From a virus, in IMG/VR virus record IMGVR_UViG_3300009610_000050, positions 1 through 41,914 of that record: DNA of 41,914 nt, one strand, 5' to 3'. A program made the translations under genes and the position numbers. Below are positions 25,046 to 31,316 of the stretch, in pieces (position 1 is the first letter of the stretch; each line of letters begins with the position of its first letter). Under the pieces are notes generated by a model. That model was not told where the DNA came from and did not search any database. It saw nothing but the letters and a program-made list of their open reading frames with translations.

Positions 25046-25363
25046 TCAAGACACTTCTGTCCGTATTCGATACACGAAGTCACGGAATGTTTCTCCTTCA
25101 TTAGCCGAAGCACGGGAGCATGCTGGACAGACTGCATTCGACAGAAACGAGAACCACCCTTGAACCACGCTATCCGTGTAATTTTTGTTACACAAATCAC
25201 AAAGGACTTGATCGCCCGCCTCGATATGAACAACTCCGATGAATGGTTTCTTCTCAGTCGACTCCGGTTCCTTAAGTGGCTCATGTATTACATCACATTC
25301 AAGATCAACCACAGTGAACCCAAGCGCACGCAACGTATCGATCAAATCCTTTTTATCATCCAT
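25046..25363 (-). CDS. Zinc-finger protein (105 aa)
   Basis: GGAGG precedes ATG 25363 by 7 bases. The core CDLCNKNYTD...AVCPACS is a four-Cys zinc finger (about residues 55-85), preceded by a small beta part (LGFTVVDLECDVIHEP). The family is unknown. Confidence 0.65.
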   Translation of the reverse strand: MDDKKDLIDTLRALGFTVVDLECDVIHEPLKEPESTEKKPFIGVVHIEAGDQVLCDLCNKNYTDSVVQGWFSFLSNAVCPACSRASANEGETFRDFVYRIRTEVS

Positions 25364-25365
25364 GC

Positions 25366-25641
25366 TCAATCCTCCGGTTCGTTTGCCACACTATGCACGT
25401 CGATACCCAAATCAGCCTTGCCACGCAGATACGTTTGCACCTTCCTCTGCGTATCCTCATGCAGCATTGTCATGTTCTCCATCGTCTGAGCGAGGGCTAA
25501 CATGATCTGCGCTGCTTGATCGCCCTGCTTACTCACTTCTACAACCTGCTCGTACATCATCGTCAAGACATACGCGATGTTGTCAGGGATTTGCCGCTTC
25601 TGCAATTCCCGTTGAAACTCATTAAATCCCATCACGCTCAT
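25366..25641 (-). CDS. Hypothetical helical protein (91 aa)
   Basis: All-helical and Met/Gln-rich (NIAYVLTMMYEQVVEVSKQGDQAAQIMLALAQTM), probably an oligomeric coiled protein. Small proteins with this 'NEF..EL.KR.IP...AY.L..MYEQ..E..KQ.D....ml..la' pattern are frequent in phage early regions. The function is not known to me. Confidence 0.65.
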   Translation of the reverse strand: MSVMGFNEFQRELQKRQIPDNIAYVLTMMYEQVVEVSKQGDQAAQIMLALAQTMENMTMLHEDTQRKVQTYLRGKADLGIDVHSVANEPED

Positions 25642-25642
25642 G

Positions 25643-25864
25643 TTACTTCTCCTTTGCGTTTTGTAACGTTACTGCACCGTGAAACTCGACATAGTTGTCC
25701 TGCTTTTGCATCTGCCAAGGCAGACCAATATCAACGTGGTTTGCGACAGCCCAACCTAAGTTGCTGGAATAGAACAGGATGATCGTATTCGTCGGTAGAT
25801 GCTTCAACAACCGAGGAAACACATACGACTCGGCAGCGTGTGTGATATGAGACTTAACTGGCAC
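25643..25864 (-). CDS. Hypothetical protein (73 aa)
   Basis: GTG 25864 has AAGGAGATG upstream and shares its first base with the preceding stop (TAGTG). The sequence has mixed strands and helices (PTNTIILFYSSNLGWAVANHVDIGLP). Unknown. Confidence 0.6.
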   Translation of the reverse strand: MPVKSHITHAAESYVFPRLLKHLPTNTIILFYSSNLGWAVANHVDIGLPWQMQKQDNYVEFHGAVTLQNAKEK

Positions 25865-26043
25865 TACACATCTCCTTTGTTTGACTCAAACATTCTGACG
25901 GTGAACACGTTCTTCTCAACGTCAAACTCCGTCACGCGAACAAAAACCTCCTTGTCTCCATCACAAATGAAACGAACCGTTGTTTCTTCCGGCTTGTCAG
26001 TCATGATACGCAGGAACATCATCAAGAATTGTCTCGCTTTCAT
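25864..26043 (-). CDS. Hypothetical protein (59 aa)
   Basis: Its start overlaps the HTH gene stop (ATGA) and its stop overlaps the next GTG (TAGTG). It begins MKARQFLMMFLRIM and then shows a small beta meander (TTVRFICDGDKEVFVRVTEFDVEKNVFTVR). The last residues MFESNKGDV come from a perfect palindrome copy that also carries the next gene's Shine-Dalgarno flank. Unknown function. Confidence 0.65.
   Translation of the reverse strand: MKARQFLMMFLRIMTDKPEETTVRFICDGDKEVFVRVTEFDVEKNVFTVRMFESNKGDV
25878..25892. promoter_or_regulatory. Palindrome copy 18, perfect
   Basis: It encodes the C-terminal FESN of the 59-residue protein and runs directly into the AAAGGAG of the next gene. Confidence 0.85.
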
Positions 26044-26324
26044 CCCCTTCCTCCCTTTATTGCCCGCAACTTTGTGGAACGTTCACCGATACGAAACTGT
26101 ATCCTGAGCGCACTGGCGATCGCAGCGACACTGCTGTATCTTGGCTGCCTCGTCACGCCACCAAACCAACTGTACAACGTCCCAACACTCACACCGGAGT
26201 CATTCGACAATCGCTTGAGCACCGTGCCGAACTTGATGCCCTTAGCATCACTCTCGAATTGCACCGCTGTACGCAGCAAATCGATTACAGGGTCTTTGTC
26301 CTTGAACAGATACGTCTTGTACAC
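26040..26324 (-). CDS. Cro/CI-type helix-turn-helix protein (94 aa)
   Basis: GTG 26324 has AAGGAGG 6 bases upstream. Residues about 32-56 (FGTVLKRLSNDSGVSVGTLYSWFGG) are an XRE-type helix-turn-helix with recognition helix SVGTLYSWF, followed by helices SSVAAIASALRIQF. It lacks a dimerisation or cleavage domain. It is one candidate for the protein that binds the repeated palindrome, since such proteins bind odd-centred dyads; this is inference. Confidence 0.7.
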   Translation of the reverse strand: MYKTYLFKDKDPVIDLLRTAVQFESDAKGIKFGTVLKRLSNDSGVSVGTLYSWFGGVTRQPRYSSVAAIASALRIQFRIGERSTKLRAIKGGRG

Positions 26325-26325
26325 T

Positions 26326-26628
26326 TCATCCTCCTTGGTTAAACAAATCTTGAAGCAAACCGTGCTCGGCCTGCAACTCTGCCATCTTGAACGCTCTTTT
26401 ATCCACAGCGTCTAACGCACGATCCAACCTCTCCAACTCCTTACCAAGCATGTCACCATGCTCACGAAACTTACGCACAACCTTGTCCATCTCCTGTTCG
26501 TACTCAATCTTCTGACTGGCATGGTAATCAAATGCCAATAGCATACGTCTGGCGCGCACCTGTTCGATGCGCGCTTCCAGTTCTGCCCGGTTGAAATCCT
26601 TAATCGTCGGTTTCAGGACCAATGGCAC
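26326..26628 (-). CDS. Coiled-coil hypothetical protein (100 aa)
   Basis: GTG 26628 is chosen because it forms TAGTG with the upstream stop and has GGGGAG before it; the frame runs further upstream but would overlap. The protein is one long charged helix (RAELEARIEQVRARRMLLAF ... QEMDKVVRKFREHGDMLGKELERLDRAL), probably a coiled coil. A perfect DnaA box lies within it. Unknown function. Confidence 0.6.
   Translation of the reverse strand: MPLVLKPTIKDFNRAELEARIEQVRARRMLLAFDYHASQKIEYEQEMDKVVRKFREHGDMLGKELERLDRALDAVDKRAFKMAELQAEHGLLQDLFNQGG
26399..26407. promoter_or_regulatory. DnaA box-like 9-mer
   Basis: A perfect TTATCCACA inside a coding sequence; may be chance. Confidence 0.25.
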
Positions 26629-26810
26629 TATGCAGGCTCCCCGACAAGAGCCCCTGCGCGTGTTGCCGTTATCACGAACGAAGTCCAATTAGAGTACAAC
26701 ACGTTAATCTTCTCAGTCACTTCATCCATCGTGACGTTCTTATCCTGAAACGCCACTTCCATATGATCCGGCAGGTTCACAGTCACCATAACATTGTACA
26801 GTATTGGCAT
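26628..26810 (-). CDS. Hypothetical protein (60 aa)
   Basis: The sequence is a small alpha/beta protein (ILYNVMVTVNLPDHMEVAF, VTMDEVTEKINVLYSNW). The TAGTG overlap with the next gene supports it. Not recognised. Confidence 0.6.
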   Translation of the reverse strand: MPILYNVMVTVNLPDHMEVAFQDKNVTMDEVTEKINVLYSNWTSFVITATRAGALVGEPA

Positions 26811-26845
26811 GTCACTTCACTCCCGTACAGGTTTCGCTGTTCACG

Positions 26846-27274
26846 TTACTTCTCCACGATTGAAAGCCGCACCATCGGCTTTGTGGGCAACTTGGATGCA
26901 CCGATCAACTCTTTCGTCACATGCTCGGGCACCTTGTAATTCGACACCAACAATGCTTTTGCCAACGCCGCCTCATTGAACCGCTTGACCGGCTCACTCA
27001 CCGTTGCGCGTATCTCAAAATGAGGGCTCTCTCCGCATGTATGCCTGCCCAAATGCTTCGGCGGCTCATACACACCCTCTTTCTCCATTCGCTCCCAAGA
27101 CTTCTCAGCCTTGCCCTTTGAATAACTCTGTATTTCATCCCATACGTACGCTTCGAGAATACTCCTACCCGTATTGTGCTTGGCATCGGGATGCTTCCTC
27201 ATAATTTCAAACACCACCTTTGCCATCTCGTTCTGCACTTGAGCCGCTAGGCCCAACACTTCATTCTGTGTCAT
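26846..27274 (-). CDS. Hypothetical early protein (142 aa)
   Basis: ATG 27274 follows GGGAGAGAAG. The first part is helical (MTQNEVLGLAAQVQNEMAKVVFEIMRKH), the middle polar with HTCGESPHFEIRATVSEP, the end helical (ELIGASKLPTKP). No domain recognised. Confidence 0.6.
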   Translation of the reverse strand: MTQNEVLGLAAQVQNEMAKVVFEIMRKHPDAKHNTGRSILEAYVWDEIQSYSKGKAEKSWERMEKEGVYEPPKHLGRHTCGESPHFEIRATVSEPVKRFNEAALAKALLVSNYKVPEHVTKELIGASKLPTKPMVRLSIVEK

Positions 27275-27287
27275 CACTTCTCTCCCT

Positions 27288-27302
27288 TGTTTGACTTAAA
27301 CA
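27288..27302. promoter_or_regulatory. Palindrome copy 19 (TGTTTGACTTAAACA)
   Basis: One mismatch; provides the stop TAA of the 27296-27511 gene and flanks the next GGGAGAG. Confidence 0.75.
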
Positions 27303-27511
27303 TCTAACAGTTCAAGAGCCTCTTCAAGCAACGCCTCGTTGTGCTTCTGATGTGTTGCAACGAACGTCGCTCCAATGAGGAACGATGTTCGCATTGCATC
27401 CACAACCTCCTTAGGCAACCTCGTCAACAGCAACTCATGCACGGTTTCGTTCCATGCTTCTTCTAGTGTACGCGATTGATATCGCTGCGTCAACACGATA
27501 ATATCAGCCAC
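27296..27511 (-). CDS. Hypothetical helical protein (71 aa)
   Basis: The start GTG 27511 overlaps the upstream stop by 8 bases and has AAGGAG 7 bases before it; the frame extends upstream but is a shadow of the LuxR-type gene. Helices: VADIIVLTQRYQ, EEAWNETVHELLLTR, HNEALLEEALELL. Its stop TAA lies inside a palindrome copy. Confidence 0.6.
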   Translation of the reverse strand: MADIIVLTQRYQSRTLEEAWNETVHELLLTRLPKEVVDAMRTSFLIGATFVATHQKHNEALLEEALELLDV

Positions 27512-27833
27512 CTGCCTGCTCCTTGTCCTTGTCCTTATGCTCCGCGAGCGCAAAGTTCTCATCATTGAGCTTGTTGATGCGATCCAGCAGCGCGACATTG
27601 CCAGCGTTCGCGTCGCACAGTGCAGCATGAAGACGCCCGATCACATTTTCGTTCCGCTGACTGTTCATCATCGCCAACTGCGTCCTGTTTCTCGCACCAG
27701 TCTTCTCGTAGATCAAATGCAGCATCATCTTCACTGTGCCTTCCGTTATCCCGAGCCTTTGGGCTATCGCCTTGTTCGTATCCCCACTCATAATCTCGCG
27801 CAGAATATCCTTCTGCCGTGGCGTGAACTTCAC
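27504..27833 (-). CDS. LuxR-type helix-turn-helix protein (109 aa)
   Basis: Residues 3-57 (FTPRQKDILREIMSGDTNKAIAQRLGITEGTVKMMLHLIYEKTGARNRTQLA) are a complete LuxR/GerE DNA-binding domain with T-P-R-Q-x-x-I-L and G-I-T-E-G-T-V-K. There is no receiver domain. The C-terminus is a short helix and a KDKDKEQ tail. GTG 27833 forms a GTGA overlap with the upstream gene. It probably regulates phage genes as a stand-alone DNA-binding protein. Confidence 0.75.
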   Translation of the reverse strand: MKFTPRQKDILREIMSGDTNKAIAQRLGITEGTVKMMLHLIYEKTGARNRTQLAMMNSQRNENVIGRLHAALCDANAGNVALLDRINKLNDENFALAEHKDKDKEQAGG

Positions 27834-28012
27834 AATTTTCCTCCCATTCGGATATACAGTTTCTCGGTTGCTGCATACAGGTCTTTGTTCATCTTGTTGT
27901 ACCCTGCGATTTCGTACTTCATTTTCTTCTTCGTTTCTTCCATCTGCAAGCGCAACGCCTGCATAACAATCTCAACTTCTTCGTCACTCAGTTCATTGAA
28001 CTGCGTTTGCAT
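27830..28012 (-). CDS. Hypothetical helical protein (60 aa)
   Basis: It is acidic then basic and helical (LSDEEVEIVMQALRLQMEETKKKMKYEIAGYNKM). It overlaps both neighbours (20 bases upstream, GTGA downstream). Unknown. Confidence 0.6.
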   Translation of the reverse strand: MQTQFNELSDEEVEIVMQALRLQMEETKKKMKYEIAGYNKMNKDLYAATEKLYIRMGGKL

Positions 28013-28313
28013 CTAACTGCTCCCTATCCTGTTTGAAGTATTGTAGCGACAGCATGTCCAGATCGAACGTGCCATTGAGATGCATCATCACCACACCCTT
28101 GTTTGACTCAAACGCCACAGGGTCCGCGAAGTCTGGCCGCTCAATACACGCGGCATTCAACGCACGCTTCAGCTTCTCAGCATCGAATTTCGGAGGTACG
28201 ATTTGATGCACGGCTTTACACAGCTTCTTGACCGCTGTTTCCCTTGCACGGCTACTTTTCGCTTGCGCCACAATGTCAGCGAACAATTGCAGTCTCTTGA
28301 TTGCATCTTCCAT
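27993..28313 (-). CDS. Hypothetical protein, first gene of a leftward operon (106 aa)
   Basis: ATG 28313 has GCGGAG upstream; longer forms run into the promoter candidate. The N-terminus is helical and basic (MEDAIKRLQLFADIVAQAKSSRARETAVKKL), the C-terminus alpha/beta. A palindrome copy encodes AFESN. Not recognised. Confidence 0.6.
   Translation of the reverse strand: MEDAIKRLQLFADIVAQAKSSRARETAVKKLCKAVHQIVPPKFDAEKLKRALNAACIERPDFADPVAFESNKGVVMMHLNGTFDLDMLSLQYFKQDREQLDANAVQ
28100..28114. promoter_or_regulatory. Palindrome copy 20 (TGTTTGACTCAAACG)
   Basis: One mismatch; intragenic, encoding FESN. Confidence 0.7.
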
Positions 28314-28339
28314 ATCGCAACTCCGCTCTTGTGATAAAC

Positions 28340-28368
28340 AAGGTATCACACCTTTCGATTGCTATCAA
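28340..28368 (-). promoter_or_regulatory. Candidate sigma70-like promoter for the leftward operon
   Basis: On the minus strand TTGATA (28368-28363) and TACCTT (28345-28340) are separated by 17 bases, 27 bases upstream of ATG 28313. The inverted repeat AAGGT-N5-ACCTT (28340-28354) covers the -10 element and could be an operator different from the main palindrome. The -35 is fair, the -10 weak. Confidence 0.4.
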
Positions 28369-28381
28369 TAGATATATACTG

Positions 28382-28390
28382 TTATCCACA
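28382..28390. promoter_or_regulatory. DnaA box
   Basis: A perfect TTATCCACA lies between a terminator and the leftward operon promoter. One 9-mer match can arise by chance in this length. Confidence 0.4.
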
Positions 28391-28395
28391 ACAAA

Positions 28396-28425
28396 AAGGG
28401 AGGGCAGATTTCTCTGCCCTCCCTT
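28396..28425 (-). terminator. Intrinsic terminator
   Basis: A 13-bp perfect stem (core GGGAGGGCAGA / TCTGCCCTCCC) with a four-base loop that reads GAAA on the minus strand, then a T run. It lies just after the 28447-29373 gene and separates it from the long operon downstream. Confidence 0.8.
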
Positions 28426-28428
28426 CCT

Positions 28429-28443
28429 TGTTTGACTCAAACA
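28429..28443. promoter_or_regulatory. Palindrome copy 21, perfect
   Basis: Between the stop of the 308-residue gene and its terminator. Confidence 0.85.
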
Positions 28444-28446
28444 AAC

Positions 28447-29373
28447 CTACGCAGGCTTCACTTTCAGTTTCACCCCAATGGCGTTCATCACACCTTCGAG
28501 TGCCTCTTTCATCTTCGGTGTTACTTCGCCTTCCAGCTTACCCAAGGCTTGCACCATCGTGTGCGAGAGGCTCACGATTGCCGTCTCGGGGTCCACAGGC
28601 TTTGGCGCGCTTCCAACTGTGGTACCGCGCGTGTTGCTCCCGCGATGAACGGGTGCGTCATGCGCGTCACCAGCGAGGGCACGAACCGCCGTGAATGAAG
28701 GCTTCACAGCCAATTGTTCATCCTTACCCTTGCCTTTCTGTGAGGCATTCTCGTTCAGCAGGATATCATCCGAACCGAAAACTTCCTTGACCTTGGGTCC
28801 GCTGATCCTGAGTGTACCGGACTTCACGTCAAATTCGGCCTTCGCCTTCGCCAGAATGATCCCTTCCGCCGCTTGCGCACAAGCCTTCATGGTCGTGGCG
28901 AAGTTTGCGCGGAACGTATTCTTGCGCTGATAATCCTCTGACTTCGTGTCTTCACCAGCGGCAGGAAAGTATTTCGCAACAGCCTTGGCTGTAACGACAC
29001 GCTCAATCTTCTTGTCACCATCCATGACGGTGCTGATTTCGCGGAAACCAAGAGCCAATCCAATCTGTTTGCTCAACGTTTCCATTTGCTTGCGATCACC
29101 AGAGAACGCCGCCGCAAGCTTGATCGTTGGGTCCGCCTGCGCAGCCTTCACAATCCCAAGCGTCATCAGGCTCATGGCTTCATACTTCTTGCCATTCGCC
29201 TGCACCAGCATGTCAAGACCCTTCGCCTGCTCATTGAGCGAACGGTCAAGAATGCCAATAACTTTGGGGCCAACATCAAGGCTCAATGCCTTTGCGTTGA
29301 TCTTCGGAACAATCTCAAGTTCCTGTTTCGTCGCGGGCGCGGCTTGCGTCCCGGTTACTGCTGCTTTCGCCAT
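28447..29373 (-). CDS. Early protein with own promoter and terminator (308 aa)
   Basis: ATG 29373 follows AGAGGATTG; the frame opens earlier without a site. The Ala/Lys-rich protein has helices such as LDRSLNEQAKGLDMLVQANGKKYEAMSLM, and a middle part (FGSDDILLNENASQKGKG). It has no Cys-rich motif or P-loop. Being a single gene between a good promoter and a strong terminator suggests high, independent expression. A DNA-coating or host-takeover role is possible. I do not recognise the family. Confidence 0.75.
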   Translation of the reverse strand: MAKAAVTGTQAAPATKQELEIVPKINAKALSLDVGPKVIGILDRSLNEQAKGLDMLVQANGKKYEAMSLMTLGIVKAAQADPTIKLAAAFSGDRKQMETLSKQIGLALGFREISTVMDGDKKIERVVTAKAVAKYFPAAGEDTKSEDYQRKNTFRANFATTMKACAQAAEGIILAKAKAEFDVKSGTLRISGPKVKEVFGSDDILLNENASQKGKGKDEQLAVKPSFTAVRALAGDAHDAPVHRGSNTRGTTVGSAPKPVDPETAIVSLSHTMVQALGKLEGEVTPKMKEALEGVMNAIGVKLKVKPA

Positions 29374-29412
29374 TTCAATCCTCTTTCGTGTTGCGAGCGG
29401 AATGCTCAATCT

Positions 29413-29427
29413 TGTTTGACTTAAACA
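29413..29427. promoter_or_regulatory. Palindrome copy 22 (TGTTTGACTTAAACA)
   Basis: One mismatch; in the leader just downstream of the promoter at 29445-29473. CT and AG flanks extend the dyad to 19 bases. Confidence 0.75.
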
Positions 29428-29444
29428 AGCATCCCAAACCTAGC

Positions 29445-29473
29445 ACGATATCATGCCCCTTACCATGTGACAA
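29445..29473 (-). promoter_or_regulatory. Promoter with extended -10, leftward
   Basis: Minus strand TTGTCA, a 17-base spacer ending TGA, then TATCGT: a fair -35 and an extended -10 (TG-N-TATCGT). GACAAATTGTC, an 11-bp dyad, overlaps the -35. The palindrome copy at 29413-29427 would lie at about +11 to +25, where a bound protein could block elongation. Confidence 0.55.
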
Positions 29474-29688
29474 ATTGTCGCACCTCTGTCTTTCAACCTC
29501 ACACAGCATCCTGCCCGCACAGGTTGCAGAATGCGACCTTACACGGTTTCTAGGCCGCAATGCAACCTCGGGTAGCCTGTTCACCTTTTGTTCTCATTTT
29601 GAGCGGCGAGAGGATGCACGCTGTAGGTGCATCCTCCCCCACGCTCGCCTATTACCGCAGCATGTGCCGCGTGTTAGGCGTAGGCAAA

Positions 29689-29913
29689 TCAATTCGGCCA
29701 CAGTTGGCGATACCAAACCGTCACCGGATAGCCTTGAACACCGGCAATGCTACACATGAGATGGAACCTATCCAGCGTTGGCTTTGGTTCCTTTTTGAAC
29801 GCCGCTGTGAGGGTCGCGTACCTCTCCGCCCCAAACCAATTCACGATATCGGCTATCGCCTTGTCTTCCTTCGCCTTGCCGTCAAGCTTGCCGTAGTCAA
29901 TCGTCGTATGCAT
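29689..29913 (-). CDS. Hypothetical early protein (74 aa)
   Basis: AAAGGAAACGAG precedes ATG 29913. Helical N-terminal half (KAKEDKAIADIVNWFGAERYATLTAAFKK), then a Trp-containing end (VTVWYRQLWPN). Unknown family. Confidence 0.65.
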   Translation of the reverse strand: MHTTIDYGKLDGKAKEDKAIADIVNWFGAERYATLTAAFKKEPKPTLDRFHLMCSIAGVQGYPVTVWYRQLWPN

Positions 29914-30130
29914 CTCGTTTCCTTTTTTGCCATGCCTTCACGTCTGCAAGCGCCTCACTGGTCGCACTCGTTTCCGTCCCACAAGCCTTGTGGAATTCAC
30001 TAGGCTTAAAGGCACCATTCTCCGCTTTCAGTTCACGCGCGAGACAATCGGCAACGTGCCGCTTGTCTCGCGCGTTCAAGTCCATGCTGGCGACCGCACG
30101 CGCCAAGATAACGTAATCTTTGCGCGTCAT
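29897..30130 (-). CDS. Hypothetical helical protein (77 aa)
   Basis: It begins MTRKDYVILARAVASMD and continues ARDKRHVADCLARELKAENGAFKPSEFHKACG, a pattern common in alphaproteobacterial phage early genes ('dY..iA.a......'). The start overlaps the upstream gene (ATGA). Confidence 0.7.
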   Translation of the reverse strand: MTRKDYVILARAVASMDLNARDKRHVADCLARELKAENGAFKPSEFHKACGTETSATSEALADVKAWQKRKRDAYDD

Positions 30131-30306
30131 GTGTCATCCTCAATCGGTTCATCGCATTGATACCGTTCGTGGATATCAGGGCGCCAACGTTTCATTTTCT
30201 CAGTCTCGCACTTGGAACAGGTATAGCAAAGAAAGATCCCATACCCATCGTGTTGCGCGGTTGGATACTCTCCAGAACCGCAGGGACACTCTGTCCTGCG
30301 TCCCAT
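30127..30306 (-). CDS. CxCGSGEYP zinc-finger protein (59 aa)
   Basis: ATG 30306 overlaps the previous stop. The ECPCGSGEYPTAQHDGYGIFLCYTCSKC core has C-x-C and C-x2-C-x2-C groups, followed by KMKRWRPDIHERYQCDEPIE. This compact zinc-binding protein is very common in phages and prophages of proteobacteria; its function remains unknown. Confidence 0.75.
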   Translation of the reverse strand: MGRRTECPCGSGEYPTAQHDGYGIFLCYTCSKCETEKMKRWRPDIHERYQCDEPIEDDT

Positions 30307-30530
30307 CAATACCCTCCCCTTTCGTCGCGATCGGCACAAGCGTCGCACTGGTAGCCCTGCGCGCGATCCGCAGGGGTCAGTACGTTGCGACGCTTGCACG
30401 TTGGGCACGACAGGTTTCGGGGGTTTCCCTTACCTGCCGCGCGCAACGCACTGCCGGGGTTAGCGAAGCGAATGGTATGACCGTAGATGTTCTCGTCATC
30501 ATACCAATCGTCGTCATGATCCCTTGTCAT
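30306..30530 (-). CDS. Zinc-ribbon protein (74 aa)
   Basis: The C-terminal half LSCPTCKRRNVLTPADRAQGYQCDACAD is a CxxC-x14-CxxC ribbon resembling rubredoxin-like knuckles. The N-terminal half is acidic. The start has the run GGGA upstream. Second of two consecutive zinc proteins. Confidence 0.7.
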   Translation of the reverse strand: MTRDHDDDWYDDENIYGHTIRFANPGSALRAAGKGNPRNLSCPTCKRRNVLTPADRAQGYQCDACADRDERGGY

Positions 30531-30531
30531 A

Positions 30532-30750
30532 TCACTTCACCTTGACCAAAAGACCATCCTTCAATTCCCCTTGCGCGTACCACTTGTGCGGCTCAGGGAA
30601 ATGCGGACCTTCCAAATATACAGTGCCATTCTCAGGCAACCATGCGCCTGTAACGTCCGCATTAGGCTGGTAACAGCGAACCTTGGAGCCTGCCGCTAAG
30701 GCGCGCTTTAGGTCCGCTTTGGTCTTAAAGTTCCGCTCAGTATAAGCCAT
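30532..30750 (-). CDS. Small beta-rich conserved protein (72 aa)
   Basis: GGGAGGT lies 6 bases before ATG 30750; the upstream part of the frame is discarded. FKTKADLKRALAAGSKVRCYQPNA, then GTVYLEGPHFPEPHKWYAQGEL and DGLLVKVK give an SH3-like small barrel common in phage early genes. Function unknown. Confidence 0.7.
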   Translation of the reverse strand: MAYTERNFKTKADLKRALAAGSKVRCYQPNADVTGAWLPENGTVYLEGPHFPEPHKWYAQGELKDGLLVKVK

Positions 30751-31028
30751 ATCATTACCTCCCGTATCGGACACGATTGTCCGCATAAGCCGCACCCTAA
30801 GGTGCGGCTTAAACTCACAATCTCAGTCAAGAATGTGTGTAGCCATCCTTTTCGATGCCTATCCACATTCCGCACCATTTAACCAAGGCACAATCCATTC
30901 CAATTGCGCCGCGTACCGTGCGACGAAAGGCACGAAAAGAGCCTAGCGGGTTTTGTCCGCTAGGCTCTAAACAACGCAGCCACAGTTGAAACAATGCCCT
31001 ATTCTGGACCCTGTTTAACCGTGGCATA
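30751..31028. other. Non-coding interval with two strong hairpins
   Basis: A perfect 11-bp inverted repeat TAAGCCGCACC / GGTGCGGCTTA (30786-30811) without T run lies 35 bases upstream of the 30750 gene; a terminator lies at 30938-30968. A 23-codon frame on the minus strand (30827-30898, MDCALVKWCGMWIGIEKDG) could be a leader peptide but has only a weak ribosome site. Confidence 0.4.
30938..30968 (-). terminator. Intrinsic terminator after the secreted-protein gene
   Basis: Perfect 12-bp stem AGAGCCTAGCGG / CCGCTAGGCTCT with a 7-base loop, followed on the minus strand by TTTCG. It makes the 31241-31029 gene an independent unit. Confidence 0.7.
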
Positions 31029-31241
31029 TCACCCCTCGCGTGCCTTGCTGCACTTGACGCGACGGAACTCGTTCCAAGCTTCGGAACGCTTCCCCTTGCC
31101 GGGGTCCACGTATTCGGCCGACGCCTTGTGGGTCTTCCACATCGCGCCACACTCCGCCACGGGAATGCTTTTCTTCTCTTCGGCCGCGTTGACCGAACCG
31201 AGCATCGCGAGCATCGCAAAAGCGGTAAAAAGAGCCTTCAT
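31029..31241 (-). CDS. Small secreted PsiF-like protein (moron candidate)
   Basis: ATG 31241 has TAGGAGAAAC upstream. Residues 1-19 (MKALFTAFAMLAMLGSVNA) form a signal peptide with a likely A-x-A-type cleavage before AEEKK. The mature part, about 50 residues, is AECGAMWKTHKAS...EAWNEFRRVKCSK. Two Cys separated by a short helix with 'W' resembles PsiF-like small periplasmic proteins common in Rhizobiales. Own terminator and operator copy upstream mark it as a transferred host-type gene, perhaps active in the lysogen or in envelope change. Function unknown. Confidence 0.65.
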   Translation of the reverse strand: MKALFTAFAMLAMLGSVNAAEEKKSIPVAECGAMWKTHKASAEYVDPGKGKRSEAWNEFRRVKCSKAREG

Positions 31242-31257
31242 GGTAGTTTCTCCTATT

Positions 31258-31273
31258 CGGGCAGAATTGCCCG
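31258..31273. repeat. CGGGCA-N4-TGCCCG dyad
   Basis: A 6-bp-arm inverted repeat in the leader of the secreted-protein gene, between the main palindrome copy and the ribosome site. It could be a hairpin in the transcript. Confidence 0.4.
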
Positions 31274-31283
31274 TCATTGCCGC

Positions 31284-31298
31284 TGTTTAAGTCAAACA
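31284..31298. promoter_or_regulatory. Palindrome copy 23 (TGTTTAAGTCAAACA) in a 31-bp dyad
   Basis: One mismatch; flanked by ATTGCCGC and GCGGCAAT (31276-31306). Upstream of the secreted-protein gene. Confidence 0.8.
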
Positions 31299-31316
31299 GC
31301 GGCAATAACTGGCGAT

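Larger units (their letters stand above)
29374..29688. other. Non-coding leader region (315 bases)
   Basis: It contains the promoter at 29445-29473, the palindrome copy at 29413, and a 10-bp hairpin at 29610-29636 (GAGGATGCAC / GTGCATCCTC, 7-base loop) just downstream of the 29689 gene, without a T run. I see no convincing gene in the rest. Confidence 0.5.

Noticed and set aside
30827-30898. 23-codon minus-strand leader peptide
   Set aside because: Weak ribosome site and no conservation evidence; mentioned only in the interval description.
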